This document shows positions 28,218 through 36,780 of a stretch of 63,317 nucleotides of DNA, piece after piece; positions within the stretch are counted from its first letter, which is position 1; every line of letters starts with the position of its first letter. Source of the DNA: S012-113 sp965368405. Lineage in GTDB: Bacteria > Bacteroidota > Bacteroidia > Cytophagales > Cyclobacteriaceae. Where the stretch lies: NCBI GenBank assembly GCA_965368405.1, contig CBDUMS010000006.1:1-63317 (forward strand), in the 5' to 3' direction. The position numbers and the translations under genes are program-made. Under the pieces are notes generated by a model that had not been told where the DNA came from, ran no database searches, and was given only the letters and a program-made list of their open reading frames with translations.

Positions 28218-28468
28218 TGGGATTAAACTAAAATAAAGAAAGCAAACGCATTTATTTTCTTAGTAAACCTTCTTTATAAAATCGGTATTCCTATTTTTAT
28301 TTCTTTTCCTACCCTAAGTTCTGCTTCAATCAAATAAAGTTACTAATTGGTAATCAATGGTTTTTGATCCTAAACGTGCCGACGCTTATAATTATCAACT
28401 ATTCCTGTCCTTCGTAAAAAAACTCTTCTAAGTTTCCTGAATATATTCTAATTGAGCGAAGCATCATC

Positions 28469-28496
28469 TTGCTTAATATGATATTCTCTATTTTTG
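28469..28496 (+). promoter_or_regulatory. Promoter of hisS (TTG-N17-TATTTTTG)
   Basis: TTG at 28469-28471 and TATTTTTG at 28489-28496, separated by 17 nt, fit the Bacteroidota -33/-7 promoter pattern (TTG, TAnnTTTG). Transcription would begin near 28503, downstream of the ATG at 28478, which supports the TTG at 28520 as the hisS start codon. Confidence 0.6.
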
Positions 28497-28519
28497 CACT
28501 GAAATTAATTAAGAGAAAA

Positions 28520-29893
28520 TTGGCCTCAGATAAACCAACAAAACCAAAAGGAACCAGAGATTTCGGCCCTATTCAGATGGCTAGGAGAAATTATCTTCTA
28601 GACATCGTAAAAGATGTATTTAAGAAATATGGTTTCCTACCACTCGAAACTCCTGCCATAGAAAACTTATCCGTATTAATGGGTAAATATGGCAATGAAG
28701 GCGACCAACTACTCTTTAAGATTATCAATTCCGGAGATTTTTTAAGTAAAGTGGATAATAACCTCTCTGAAGTAAGTTCAGAATCATTATTACCTCAAAT
28801 TGCCGAGAAAGGTCTACGCTACGACCTTACAGTTCCTTTTGCTCGTTATGTTGTAATGAACAGGAATGATATCAACTTTCCATTCAGACGCTATCAAGTT
28901 CAGCCTGTTTGGCGAGCAGATAGACCTCAGAAAGGAAGGTATCGGGAGTTCCTGCAATGTGATGCCGATGTAATAGGCACTGATTCGTTGCTTTGTGAGG
29001 CAGAAATAATCCTTATGCTCACGGAGATATTTGCCCAACTTAATTTAGTAGGCTTTGAGATTGCGATTAATAGTCGAAAGATCCTAACAGGTATCAGTGA
29101 GTATTTAGGTCAACCTGGAAAGGAGGCCCAGCTATGCGTAGCAATCGATAAGCTAGACAAAATTGGTTTAGATAAAGTCTTTGAAGAGTTAAAAGCCATT
29201 GATTTTAGTGATAAAGCTCTGGAAAACCTAGGTCCGATACTTTCTATGGAAGGCACTACTGCAGAAAAAATTATAAGTCTTTCTGCAATTCTTACCAATA
29301 CCGAGGTAGGATTAGAGGGTGTAAATGAGATCGATGAAGTAATTCGTTATGTAAAAGGCATGCAAGGCGATTTGAGCAATGTTACGTTCGATCCATCCTT
29401 AGCGCGGGGTCTCTCCTATTATACAGGTACAATCTTCGAGGTTCGTATGAAAGACGGCTCCATTGGTAGCATTAGTGGTGGTGGACGATACGATAATCTA
29501 ACTGGCGTATTTGGTATGCCCGACGTCTCCGGTGTTGGTATATCACTGGGTATTGAACGTATTTATGATGTACTAGAGGCTAGAGGTCTATTCCCAAATG
29601 ACTCGACTGAAGCTACGAAAGCACTTATTATTAATTTTGGTCAGGAGAACAGTAATTTTGCATTGGAAACCCTGTCTACTTTGCGAAATGCCGGCATTAG
29701 CACTGAACTCTATCCAGAATCTTCAAAAATGAAAAAGCAAATGAATTATGCAGATAGAAACGGTATTCCTTATGTAATCATAGCCGGAAATAGTGAGTTA
29801 GAGGCCGAGAAAGTAACCATTAAAAACATGAGTTCTGGCGAGCAAACTAGCGTACCTTCGCAAGGCCTTCTGCCTTATTTTACCAAACTTTAA
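28520..29893 (+). CDS. hisS: Histidine--tRNA ligase
   Basis: This class II synthetase has the typical start KPTKPKGTRDFGP, motif 2 in QPVWRADRPQKGRYREFLQC and the histidine-specific motifs RGLSYYTGTIFEVR and GSISGGGRYDNLTG, with an anticodon domain after about residue 365. It charges tRNA-His. From TTG at 28520 it is 457 aa, a normal length. In-frame ATG 28478 and TTG 28469 lie inside or upstream of the predicted promoter and would add a non-homologous hydrophobic extension. hutH follows after 14 nt, and the spacing to the three genes beyond suggests a five-gene transcript. Confidence 0.95.
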   Translation: MASDKPTKPKGTRDFGPIQMARRNYLLDIVKDVFKKYGFLPLETPAIENLSVLMGKYGNEGDQLLFKIINSGDFLSKVDNNLSEVSSESLLPQIAEKGLRYDLTVPFARYVVMNRNDINFPFRRYQVQPVWRADRPQKGRYREFLQCDADVIGTDSLLCEAEIILMLTEIFAQLNLVGFEIAINSRKILTGISEYLGQPGKEAQLCVAIDKLDKIGLDKVFEELKAIDFSDKALENLGPILSMEGTTAEKIISLSAILTNTEVGLEGVNEIDEVIRYVKGMQGDLSNVTFDPSLARGLSYYTGTIFEVRMKDGSIGSISGGGRYDNLTGVFGMPDVSGVGISLGIERIYDVLEARGLFPNDSTEATKALIINFGQENSNFALETLSTLRNAGISTELYPESSKMKKQMNYADRNGIPYVIIAGNSELEAEKVTIKNMSSGEQTSVPSQGLLPYFTKL

Positions 29894-29907
29894 TTAAGCA
29901 TGCGTTA

Positions 29908-31395
29908 ATGAAGACATTTGAGATAAATAGCAGCTCCATTAACCTTATTAATATTCAAAGGCTTTTAAAGGAAGATATAAGATTAAAACTATCGGACGAA
30001 TCGAAGCAGTGTGTTCAAGAATGCCGAGATTATCTTGATAAACAAATCGCTTCGACCTCAAAGCCTATATATGGGATTAACACAGGATTTGGATCGTTAT
30101 ATAAGGAACATATATCCAATGCTGAGCTAAATACATTGCAGGAAAATATTATCAAGTCACACGCTTGTGGTGCCGGAGATAAAATCCCACTCGAAATTGT
30201 TAAGCTAATCCTGTTGCTTAAGATCAAGTCATTGAGCTTTGGTTATTCGGGAGTTCAGGTAGCTACGGTGGAGCGCTTAATCGATATGTACAATATAGGT
30301 GCTTTTCCCATACTGTATAAATTTGGTTCTCTGGGAGCCTCCGGCGACTTGGCGCCATTAGCACACCTTAGTTTGCCACTACTTGGTTTAGGCGAGGTCA
30401 GTTTGGATGGCAATATCATTTCAGGTAATGAATTATTGAAAAAGCAAGGATGGCAACCGATTAAACTGGCTGCTAAAGAAGGGCTTGCACTGCTTAATGG
30501 CACACAATTTATGGCGGCATTTTCTGTTTGGAACATCTTGCATGCAGAACACCTCCTACGTTTATCGAATTTTATCGGTGCGGCATCAATTGATGCTTTT
30601 GATGGTAAGCTTGAACCCTTTCTGCCGCAAGTTCATGAAATAAGGCGTCAAGAAGGACAGAAGGAAGTTGCAAAAGAAGTCTTGAACTATCTCTCGGATA
30701 GCGAAATCATAAAACAGCCAAAGAAGCATGTACAGGACCCTTATGCGTTTCGATGTATCCCTCAAGTTCATGGTGCAACACTCGATACAATCGGGTTTGT
30801 AAAGGAAATCATTCTTAGGGAGATAAACGGAGTCACTGATAACCCCAATATTTTTCCGGATGAAGATTTAATTATTTCTGCTGGTAATTTTCATGGCCAG
30901 CCCTTAGCGCTAACCAGCGACTATCTCGCAATTTCTATTGCCGAGCTCGGTAATATTTCTGAGCGAAGAACTTTTCAACTAATTTCCGGCAAGCGTGATC
31001 TTCCTAATTATTTAATTGCTAATCCGGGCTTGAATTCTGGTTTGATGATACCGCAATACACCGCCGCATCTATTGTTAGTTATAATAAGGTACTCTGTCA
31101 CCCCGCGTCGGTAGATTCTATTGTCTCGTCGAATGGACAAGAAGATCACGTAAGTATGGGAGCCGCAGCAGCAGCAAAAACCTATGAGGTGGTGAATAAT
31201 GTTTATTCTGTCCTGGCTATTGAGCTCTTAACCGCAGCACAAGCATTAGACCTAAGAAAGCCATTGCAAACATCTAGTGTCATTACTGGTTTTATAGATA
31301 ATTTTAGGAATGAGATTCCGTTTATAGAATACGACCGTGTATTACATAACGACATGGAGAATGCAACTCTCTTCCTCAAAAATTACGATTTTTAA
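29908..31395 (+). CDS. hutH: Histidine ammonia-lyase
   Basis: The 495-aa enzyme carries the Ala-Ser-Gly triad (residues 144-146, in GSLGASGDLAPLAH) that cyclises to the MIO electrophile. It also has YGINTGFG with the catalytic Tyr55, the TDNPNIF active-site motif, and QEDHVSMGAAAA. It deaminates L-histidine to urocanate and ammonia. A tyrosine ammonia-lyase activity cannot be fully excluded from sequence, but the His-lyase pattern SHACGAGD-like near 84-91 fits HutH. No hutU, hutI or hutG is adjacent, so the rest of the pathway must lie elsewhere. It sits directly behind hisS, placing a histidine user and a histidine degrader on one mRNA. Confidence 0.92.
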   Translation: MKTFEINSSSINLINIQRLLKEDIRLKLSDESKQCVQECRDYLDKQIASTSKPIYGINTGFGSLYKEHISNAELNTLQENIIKSHACGAGDKIPLEIVKLILLLKIKSLSFGYSGVQVATVERLIDMYNIGAFPILYKFGSLGASGDLAPLAHLSLPLLGLGEVSLDGNIISGNELLKKQGWQPIKLAAKEGLALLNGTQFMAAFSVWNILHAEHLLRLSNFIGAASIDAFDGKLEPFLPQVHEIRRQEGQKEVAKEVLNYLSDSEIIKQPKKHVQDPYAFRCIPQVHGATLDTIGFVKEIILREINGVTDNPNIFPDEDLIISAGNFHGQPLALTSDYLAISIAELGNISERRTFQLISGKRDLPNYLIANPGLNSGLMIPQYTAASIVSYNKVLCHPASVDSIVSSNGQEDHVSMGAAAAAKTYEVVNNVYSVLAIELLTAAQALDLRKPLQTSSVITGFIDNFRNEIPFIEYDRVLHNDMENATLFLKNYDF

Positions 31396-31399
31396 CTAA

Positions 31400-33256
31400 T
31401 TGCAAAGGTACTTACTACTCTATATAATAATTATCTCGGCCTACACCAGTGTAGCTCAGCCTTATATTAGTGTTCGGGGGGATTTTAGTATCGATCAGCG
31501 AAGAGGTTGCAGAAATCTGTTTGTCACTGCCACAAATATCAACCCAGGCACTGATGTTATTTTATATCAGTTTGAAGGGCGTACGTCTACAGTAACAAAC
31601 AGCTCCACCCACACCTATACCGCCACAGGTAATTATTGGCTTTATCAATATATTCAAGGACCAACAGGCGAGAAAGTAGACAGCATTTTTGTTGAAATCC
31701 TTGATCCCGTTCTACCTGAATTTGAGCTGCGCTCGTGTAATAACAACGATGTTCAACTCTTAATTACGACATCCGTTTACGATTATTTCGATATTGACTA
31801 TGGTGACGGAACTATTATACAAGTTCCGGTAAATACCTTCCCGCCGATCTATAATTACGTAGCTCCTGGAACTTATAATGTATCAGTTACAGGTGGATAT
31901 ACCACCGCGAATAATAGCTGCGGGGTTTCCAATAGAAGCTTTACACCCGTAAATGAGGTCCAGCCGGCCCAGTTTAACTATATTCAAACCTTTAATGAGA
32001 ATGATCTTATTCTTGATTACGCTCTAGCTCCCAATACAATTTCTACCCTGGAAGTCAGCTTAAATAACACCGGCAGTTTTCAAAAATTTAAAGACTTAAG
32101 CCAGAATAGCACAAGAGACACCCTTCGTGGGCTACAGTTAAGCAATAATGTTTATTGTTTCAGGATTTCTAGCGACGATGCCTGCAGCAACTTTAGCGCA
32201 TTTTCTTCCGAACTATGTTCTATCAACCTGCAAGTAGAAGCGAATGATAATTTGAACACCATTAATTGGTCTACATTATTCAGTAGTAACCACTCGAATC
32301 TGGAGCTCTATCGAGATAGCGTTCTTTTAGCTAGTTTCAATAACCAACCTTTTACCTATAATGACTCTTCCGTTCTTTGTAACATTAATTATTGTTACCA
32401 ACTCATTGCTTATAATACCGATGGGTCAAGAGTCATATCATCAGAAAGCTGCGCAACGGCTATATCCACAACCCCACCCAGTGCTGTTAGTAATGCTTCT
32501 ACTAATGCAAGTGAGGGCAATTTGATTTGGAGTTGGCAGGTCCCACCTAATGAGAGTGTTGCAAAATTTGTATTGCGATCGGAAGCAGGCAATTTCATCG
32601 CGGAGACCATTGACAGCCAATTCGTTGCCTCAATTGTAGATGTTGAGTGTATTAATATTGAATTTACGAATACCTGCAATAACACCTCTCCTATTAGTCC
32701 TTCATTCTGTCCTTTAATTATCAACGCAAATGAAAACTCCGATGGCACGGTTTCTCTTGATTGGTCGAGTTATAATGGTTGGCAAAATGGTGTTTTTGAA
32801 TATATCGTTGTAATTTATGATTTAAACATGCTGGTTACCGATAGTATCTCAGTAGGCTTAAACACATCATACTCAGATCCAATTCCTACCGATAATGACC
32901 AAATAAGTAATTATCGGGTATATGCTATTCCTGCAGATGGCAATCTTATGCAAAGTATAAGTAATACTGTATATGTTGAGCGGCCTCCCATTGTTAGTGT
33001 GCCATCTTCATTTACCCCTAATGGAGATAACTTGAATGATCTGCTTGAAGTATCTGGCAAATATATCCAATCACTCCAATTAGACATCTTAAACCGATGG
33101 GGAGGTCTAATTTATTCCACAACAGAAACCACCTGGGATGGGATGGTGAGTGGCAAAAAAGTTGCTGCAGGAACTTATGTATATAAGGTAACTGTAAAAG
33201 ATTTTACCAACAAGGAACATATTCGTACCGGAACCGTACTAATTTTGAAGGATTAA
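31400..33256 (+). CDS. Secreted protein with T9SS type B C-terminal domain
   Basis: The 618-aa protein starts at TTG (31400), 4 nt after hutH, with a signal peptide (MQRYLLLYIIIISAYTSVAQ). The middle consists of PKD/fibronectin-like beta domains with several Cys-containing strands (about 25-525). The last 85 residues are the gliding-motility-associated/type B sorting domain: VPSSFTPNGDNLNDLLEV, then LDILNRWGGLIYST, WDGMVSGKKVAAGTYVY and a terminal KD. This domain targets the protein for secretion by the type IX system. It is probably a surface adhesin or matrix protein. No enzyme domain is seen. Confidence 0.88.
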   Translation: MQRYLLLYIIIISAYTSVAQPYISVRGDFSIDQRRGCRNLFVTATNINPGTDVILYQFEGRTSTVTNSSTHTYTATGNYWLYQYIQGPTGEKVDSIFVEILDPVLPEFELRSCNNNDVQLLITTSVYDYFDIDYGDGTIIQVPVNTFPPIYNYVAPGTYNVSVTGGYTTANNSCGVSNRSFTPVNEVQPAQFNYIQTFNENDLILDYALAPNTISTLEVSLNNTGSFQKFKDLSQNSTRDTLRGLQLSNNVYCFRISSDDACSNFSAFSSELCSINLQVEANDNLNTINWSTLFSSNHSNLELYRDSVLLASFNNQPFTYNDSSVLCNINYCYQLIAYNTDGSRVISSESCATAISTTPPSAVSNASTNASEGNLIWSWQVPPNESVAKFVLRSEAGNFIAETIDSQFVASIVDVECINIEFTNTCNNTSPISPSFCPLIINANENSDGTVSLDWSSYNGWQNGVFEYIVVIYDLNMLVTDSISVGLNTSYSDPIPTDNDQISNYRVYAIPADGNLMQSISNTVYVERPPIVSVPSSFTPNGDNLNDLLEVSGKYIQSLQLDILNRWGGLIYSTTETTWDGMVSGKKVAAGTYVYKVTVKDFTNKEHIRTGTVLILKD

Positions 33257-33267
33257 ATGCAAATACT

Positions 33268-33600
33268 ATGATGGACATGATGAAAATGCTTGGCAAGGTA
33301 AAGGAGGTTCAAGCAAAGATGAAAGAGGCGCAAGAAAATCTGGGGCATATCCAAACCACATCAGAATCTGGTGCGGGCATGGTTTCAGCAACGGTTAATG
33401 GCAAAAAAGAACTCATTGATCTGTCGATAGATCAATCATTATTTACTCCCGAAGATCAGGATATGCTAAAAGATTTGGTAATTGCTGCAGTTAATAAAGC
33501 ACTTGCCGACGTTGATGTACTGGCCAAAGAAGAATTAAAGAAAAGCACAGAGGGTATGATTCCTAATATTCCTGGTTTCGATTTAAGCGGCATGATGTAA
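33268..33600 (+). CDS. YbaB/EbfC family nucleoid-associated protein
   Basis: The 110-aa protein fits the family length and pattern: MMKMLGKVKEVQAKMKEAQ coiled N-terminal helix, then the beta-hairpin VSATVNGKKELIDLSIDQSL and a C-terminal helix with a Met/Gly-rich end (PGFDLSGMM). YbaB/EbfC dimers bind DNA with little sequence preference. It is usually next to dnaX and recR; here instead it follows a T9SS cargo gene by 11 nt and its stop overlaps the next start (TAATG). Confidence 0.93.
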   Translation: MMDMMKMLGKVKEVQAKMKEAQENLGHIQTTSESGAGMVSATVNGKKELIDLSIDQSLFTPEDQDMLKDLVIAAVNKALADVDVLAKEELKKSTEGMIPNIPGFDLSGMM

Positions 33601-34607
33601 TGGCCGAAGTCGCCATAGCAATACTAAATTATAATGGAAAGGAACATTTAAAAGAGTTTCTTCCTTCGGTCATTAACAACTCCGATGGCCACGAGATTGT
33701 AATTGGCGATAATGGATCAACGGATGATTCAATAAGTATTTTAAAAAATGACTTTCCCAAAGTTCGTGTCGTAGACTTGGGAAAAAACTATGGTTATGCT
33801 GGGGGGTATAATAGACTCATCGCTCAAATCAACGCACAGTATATAGTTTTACTAAATTCTGATGTAGAAGTTACACCTGGATGGATCGTTCCTTTGCTCT
33901 CAATAATGACTGAAGGACGTAATGTTGCCGCTGTTCAACCCAAAATATTATCGTATACGAATAAAGACTATTTTGAATACGCTGGTGCAGGAGGTGGTTT
34001 TATTGATAAATACGGCTATCCGTTTTGTAGAGGGCGGATATTTGGCACATTAGAACAAGATTTAGGTCAATACGATGATGATATTGATGTTTTTTGGGCC
34101 AGCGGTGCATGCTTTATGATCGACAAAAAGGCCTTTAGTGAAGTTAACGGCTTCGACGAATCGTATTTTGCTCATATGGAAGAAATAGAGCTAAACTGGC
34201 GTCTTCAAGAAGGCGGCTATTCTATTCGATACACCGGTGCCAGCAAGGTCTATCACCTTGGGGGTGGAACACTTAGTTACAACTCCCCTCGTAAAACTTA
34301 CCTAAACTTTAGAAATAGCTGGCTTACCATATTAAAACATACTCAGTCCAATCGGTTTACTGTTTTTACTATAAGGTTTTTACTCGATTTGGTAAGCATT
34401 CTCTTCTTTTTAGTTCAATTCCAGGCAAGCAACGCATTTGCTGTAATAAAAGCATTAGCCTTCATTGCATTTAATGGGCAAAAAGAAGATAGGAGCATTA
34501 GCAACTCAACTAAGAATAATTCAATAATCGGAATTTCAGATTTCTCCTTGGTTTGGCAATATTATGGTAAGAATAAAAAGCGGTATCGTGACCTAATACC
34601 AGATTGA
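33600..34607 (+). CDS. Glycosyltransferase family 2
   Basis: The 335-aa protein has a GT-A fold N-terminal domain: AIAILNYNGKEHLKEFLPS, NGSTDDS (DxD-like support), the metal motif LLNSDVEV, a WASGACFMIDKKAF acceptor loop and EEIELNWRLQEGGY (the catalytic-base ED/E region). Hydrophobic C-terminal segments near 255-295 may anchor it to the membrane. Relatives are rhamnosyl- and other sugar transferases of surface polysaccharides. Its start overlaps the ybaB stop by one base and its 3' end overlaps the convergent pspC by 15 nt. Confidence 0.9.
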   Translation: MAEVAIAILNYNGKEHLKEFLPSVINNSDGHEIVIGDNGSTDDSISILKNDFPKVRVVDLGKNYGYAGGYNRLIAQINAQYIVLLNSDVEVTPGWIVPLLSIMTEGRNVAAVQPKILSYTNKDYFEYAGAGGGFIDKYGYPFCRGRIFGTLEQDLGQYDDDIDVFWASGACFMIDKKAFSEVNGFDESYFAHMEEIELNWRLQEGGYSIRYTGASKVYHLGGGTLSYNSPRKTYLNFRNSWLTILKHTQSNRFTVFTIRFLLDLVSILFFLVQFQASNAFAVIKALAFIAFNGQKEDRSISNSTKNNSIIGISDFSLVWQYYGKNKKRYRDLIPD

Positions 34608-34817
34608 ACTTCTCCTTCTCAAATGCCTTCTTATGTTCATAATAAAGGCCAGGGAAAGATAGATAATCACCGGTGAGCCGAAGGTCAGAAAGGATGCATA
34701 GATAAAGAAAAGGCGAATACTAGAAGACGCGATCCCCATTTTTTCGCCAAGGCGCTCAGACACACCAAAAGCTTTATCTTCAAAAAAGGCCTGAATATGC
34801 GGAATTATCTTTTTCAT
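34593..34817 (-). CDS. PspC domain protein
   Basis: A 74-aa protein of the PspC type: KAFGVSERLGEKMGIASSSI followed by a hydrophobic helix pair (LFFIYASFLTFGSPVIIYLSLAFIM) and an Arg-rich tail RRHLRRRSS. PspC proteins are inner-membrane parts of envelope-stress responses; in Bacteroidota small stand-alone PspC proteins are common. The coding end overlaps the convergent GT2 gene by 15 nt. Confidence 0.88.
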   Translation of the reverse strand: MKKIIPHIQAFFEDKAFGVSERLGEKMGIASSSIRLFFIYASFLTFGSPVIIYLSLAFIMNIRRHLRRRSSIWY

Positions 34818-34926
34818 CTAACACAATAATAATATTCCTTAACTATTTTGTGGCAGATTTATCGTTATTTTTTCCTATTATTGCACTAAGTTTTTGAACG
34901 TACTACATAACAAAATATAATTCCTA

Positions 34927-36705
34927 ATGAGAAAACTATTTTATGCTTCAACCTTGTTGGCCCTATTTGTATTAACTGGATGTCCTGTTGATAAAATGGC
35001 GAAAATGGCGTCAGACCAACGGCTCAACATCGTACCTAACCCTCTTGAGCTTCACGGCGATTCAGTGATGTTTACAGCAGATCTTAGCCTGCCGGTAAAG
35101 ATGCTTAAGAAGAACACCATTTATTCTGCGAATTTCGTATATAAGTACGGTGAGCAAGAACTCCAAGTTGGTTCTATTGATTTTACACTGGAAGATTACC
35201 CGAATAGTGATGTAACTGAACCTAGAGCATCCAAATCATTCTCATTTGCTTACACAGATGATATGAAGAATGGAACACTCGAAGTTAGGGGCGTTGCAAA
35301 GGATACCAGAAAAGATAAGCAAGTAGAAGCTGCACCTCTACCTGTAGCAGATGGTGTAATTACAACTTCACGCTTAGTGCAAGAAGTTTATTTCCCAGCT
35401 TATGCAGATCATGGTTATAATAACCAGGAGGAAATCATTCCTACAAACATTAGTTTCTTCTTCGATCAAGGAAGATCTAACTTAAAGTATTCTGAAAGAA
35501 GAAGTGACCGAGGAAAAGAATTTGAAGCTTTTATTGCCGAAAAGAACGTAACAAGAACTGTTACAATTACCGGTACTCACTCTCCTGAAGGTACAGAGCG
35601 TATCAACTCGAAACTATCAGAAGATCGTGCTGCTGTAATTGAGAACTATTACAAGCGCCAGATGGACAAGTATGATTATGCTGGCATGGCAGATTCAATC
35701 AATTTTGTTCTTAAGCCAATTGTTGACGATTGGACAAAGTTTAAAAATGCCCTTGCTGAGTACGATGGTATCAGCAGCGATCAGAAATCTGAATACTTAA
35801 ATATCGTAAACGGTCCTGGTGTTTTTGAAGACAAAGAAAAAGCACTACAGAAGTTAAGCACTTACAAAAAAGTATTTAAAGATATCTATCCTGGCTTACG
35901 TGCTGCGAAGACTGAAATACTTACCGTGAAGGATAAGAAGACTGATGCTCAAATCTCTGTTCTCGCTAAGGGGATTGTAGATGGAAGTGCGTCTCAAGAC
36001 ACATTATCTACTGAAGAGCTTCTTTACGCTGCTAGCTTAACCCCTAGCCTTACTGAAAAAGAGGCCATTTACAAAGCTTCAATTAAGAAAGATGATTCAT
36101 GGGTAGCACATGCTAACCTGGCTGCAACTTATGTTGCAATGGCTATGGAAGATCCATCGAAGGCTAGTGCAATGGCAGGTAATGCCGAAACACAAGTTGA
36201 TCTTGCGAATGCAAAGAACCCAAGTGCTGCAGGTTATGTAACCGCTGCATCAGTATACCTAATGCAAGGAAATATGGATAAGGCTTCAGATGCTTTAAGC
36301 AAGGCTGCCTCAATGAATCCTTCTCCTGAGAATGCAAACGGATTAAAAGGAGTTCAAGGTGCAATCGAAATTAGAAAAGGTGCTTACAGTGATGCTAGCA
36401 GCTCTCTATCAGGTGCAACTGAAACAGCTGACAACCTTTTCAATAAAGGACTTGCTTACTTATTAAATGAAGACAATGATAATGCGATCAGTGCTTTTAA
36501 TGATGCTACCGCAATGCAGAGCGACTATGCTATGGCATATTATGGAGTAGCACTTGCCAACGCTCGTAAAGGAGATGGCGGAAAAGTTGCTGAGAATCTT
36601 CAGAAAGCAATTGGTTATGACGCTTCATTGAAAGAAGCTGCAATTAATGACCTCGAGTTTAAAAGCTTTGCCGCAGATGCTGCATTTATGAATGCCATTA
36701 AATAA
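34927..36705 (+). CDS. OmpA-like/TPR outer-membrane lipoprotein
   Basis: The 592-aa protein has a lipoprotein signal (ALFVLTGC, Cys19). Residues about 30-150 form a beta-rich region. About 175-260 resemble an OmpA/MotB peptidoglycan-binding region (ISFFFDQGRSNLKYSE, then TVTITGTHSPEGTERINSKL and SEDRAAVIENY). From about 370 to the end are TPR-like helices with Ala-rich repeats (AASVYLMQGNMDKASDALSK, FNKGLAYLLNEDNDNAISAF). This layout suggests an outer-membrane lipoprotein linking envelope and peptidoglycan. A strong terminator follows. Confidence 0.8.
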   Translation: MRKLFYASTLLALFVLTGCPVDKMAKMASDQRLNIVPNPLELHGDSVMFTADLSLPVKMLKKNTIYSANFVYKYGEQELQVGSIDFTLEDYPNSDVTEPRASKSFSFAYTDDMKNGTLEVRGVAKDTRKDKQVEAAPLPVADGVITTSRLVQEVYFPAYADHGYNNQEEIIPTNISFFFDQGRSNLKYSERRSDRGKEFEAFIAEKNVTRTVTITGTHSPEGTERINSKLSEDRAAVIENYYKRQMDKYDYAGMADSINFVLKPIVDDWTKFKNALAEYDGISSDQKSEYLNIVNGPGVFEDKEKALQKLSTYKKVFKDIYPGLRAAKTEILTVKDKKTDAQISVLAKGIVDGSASQDTLSTEELLYAASLTPSLTEKEAIYKASIKKDDSWVAHANLAATYVAMAMEDPSKASAMAGNAETQVDLANAKNPSAAGYVTAASVYLMQGNMDKASDALSKAASMNPSPENANGLKGVQGAIEIRKGAYSDASSSLSGATETADNLFNKGLAYLLNEDNDNAISAFNDATAMQSDYAMAYYGVALANARKGDGGKVAENLQKAIGYDASLKEAAINDLEFKSFAADAAFMNAIK

Positions 36706-36726
36706 AGGTTTATAGATTTTAAGTTG

Positions 36727-36759
36727 AAAAGCCTGTTACGAAAGTGACAGGCTTTTTTT
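36727..36759 (+). terminator. Rho-independent terminator
   Basis: A 9-bp stem (gcctgttac / gtgacaggc, one wobble) closed by a GAAA tetraloop is followed by seven T residues and preceded by A residues that extend the stem. It lies 22 nt after the OmpA/TPR lipoprotein stop and ends that transcript. Confidence 0.93.
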
Positions 36760-36780
36760 ATGCTTTTAAATCCAGCGTTA

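Larger units (their letters stand above)
28182..28519. other. Divergent intergenic region (338 nt)
   Basis: This gap separates the lysine-rich protein gene from hisS. Each edge carries an exact TAnnTTTG box pointing outwards (28210-28217 minus, 28489-28496 plus). Between them I see AT-rich sequence with no ORF of note, no RNA gene and no clear inverted repeat. Confidence 0.6.
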
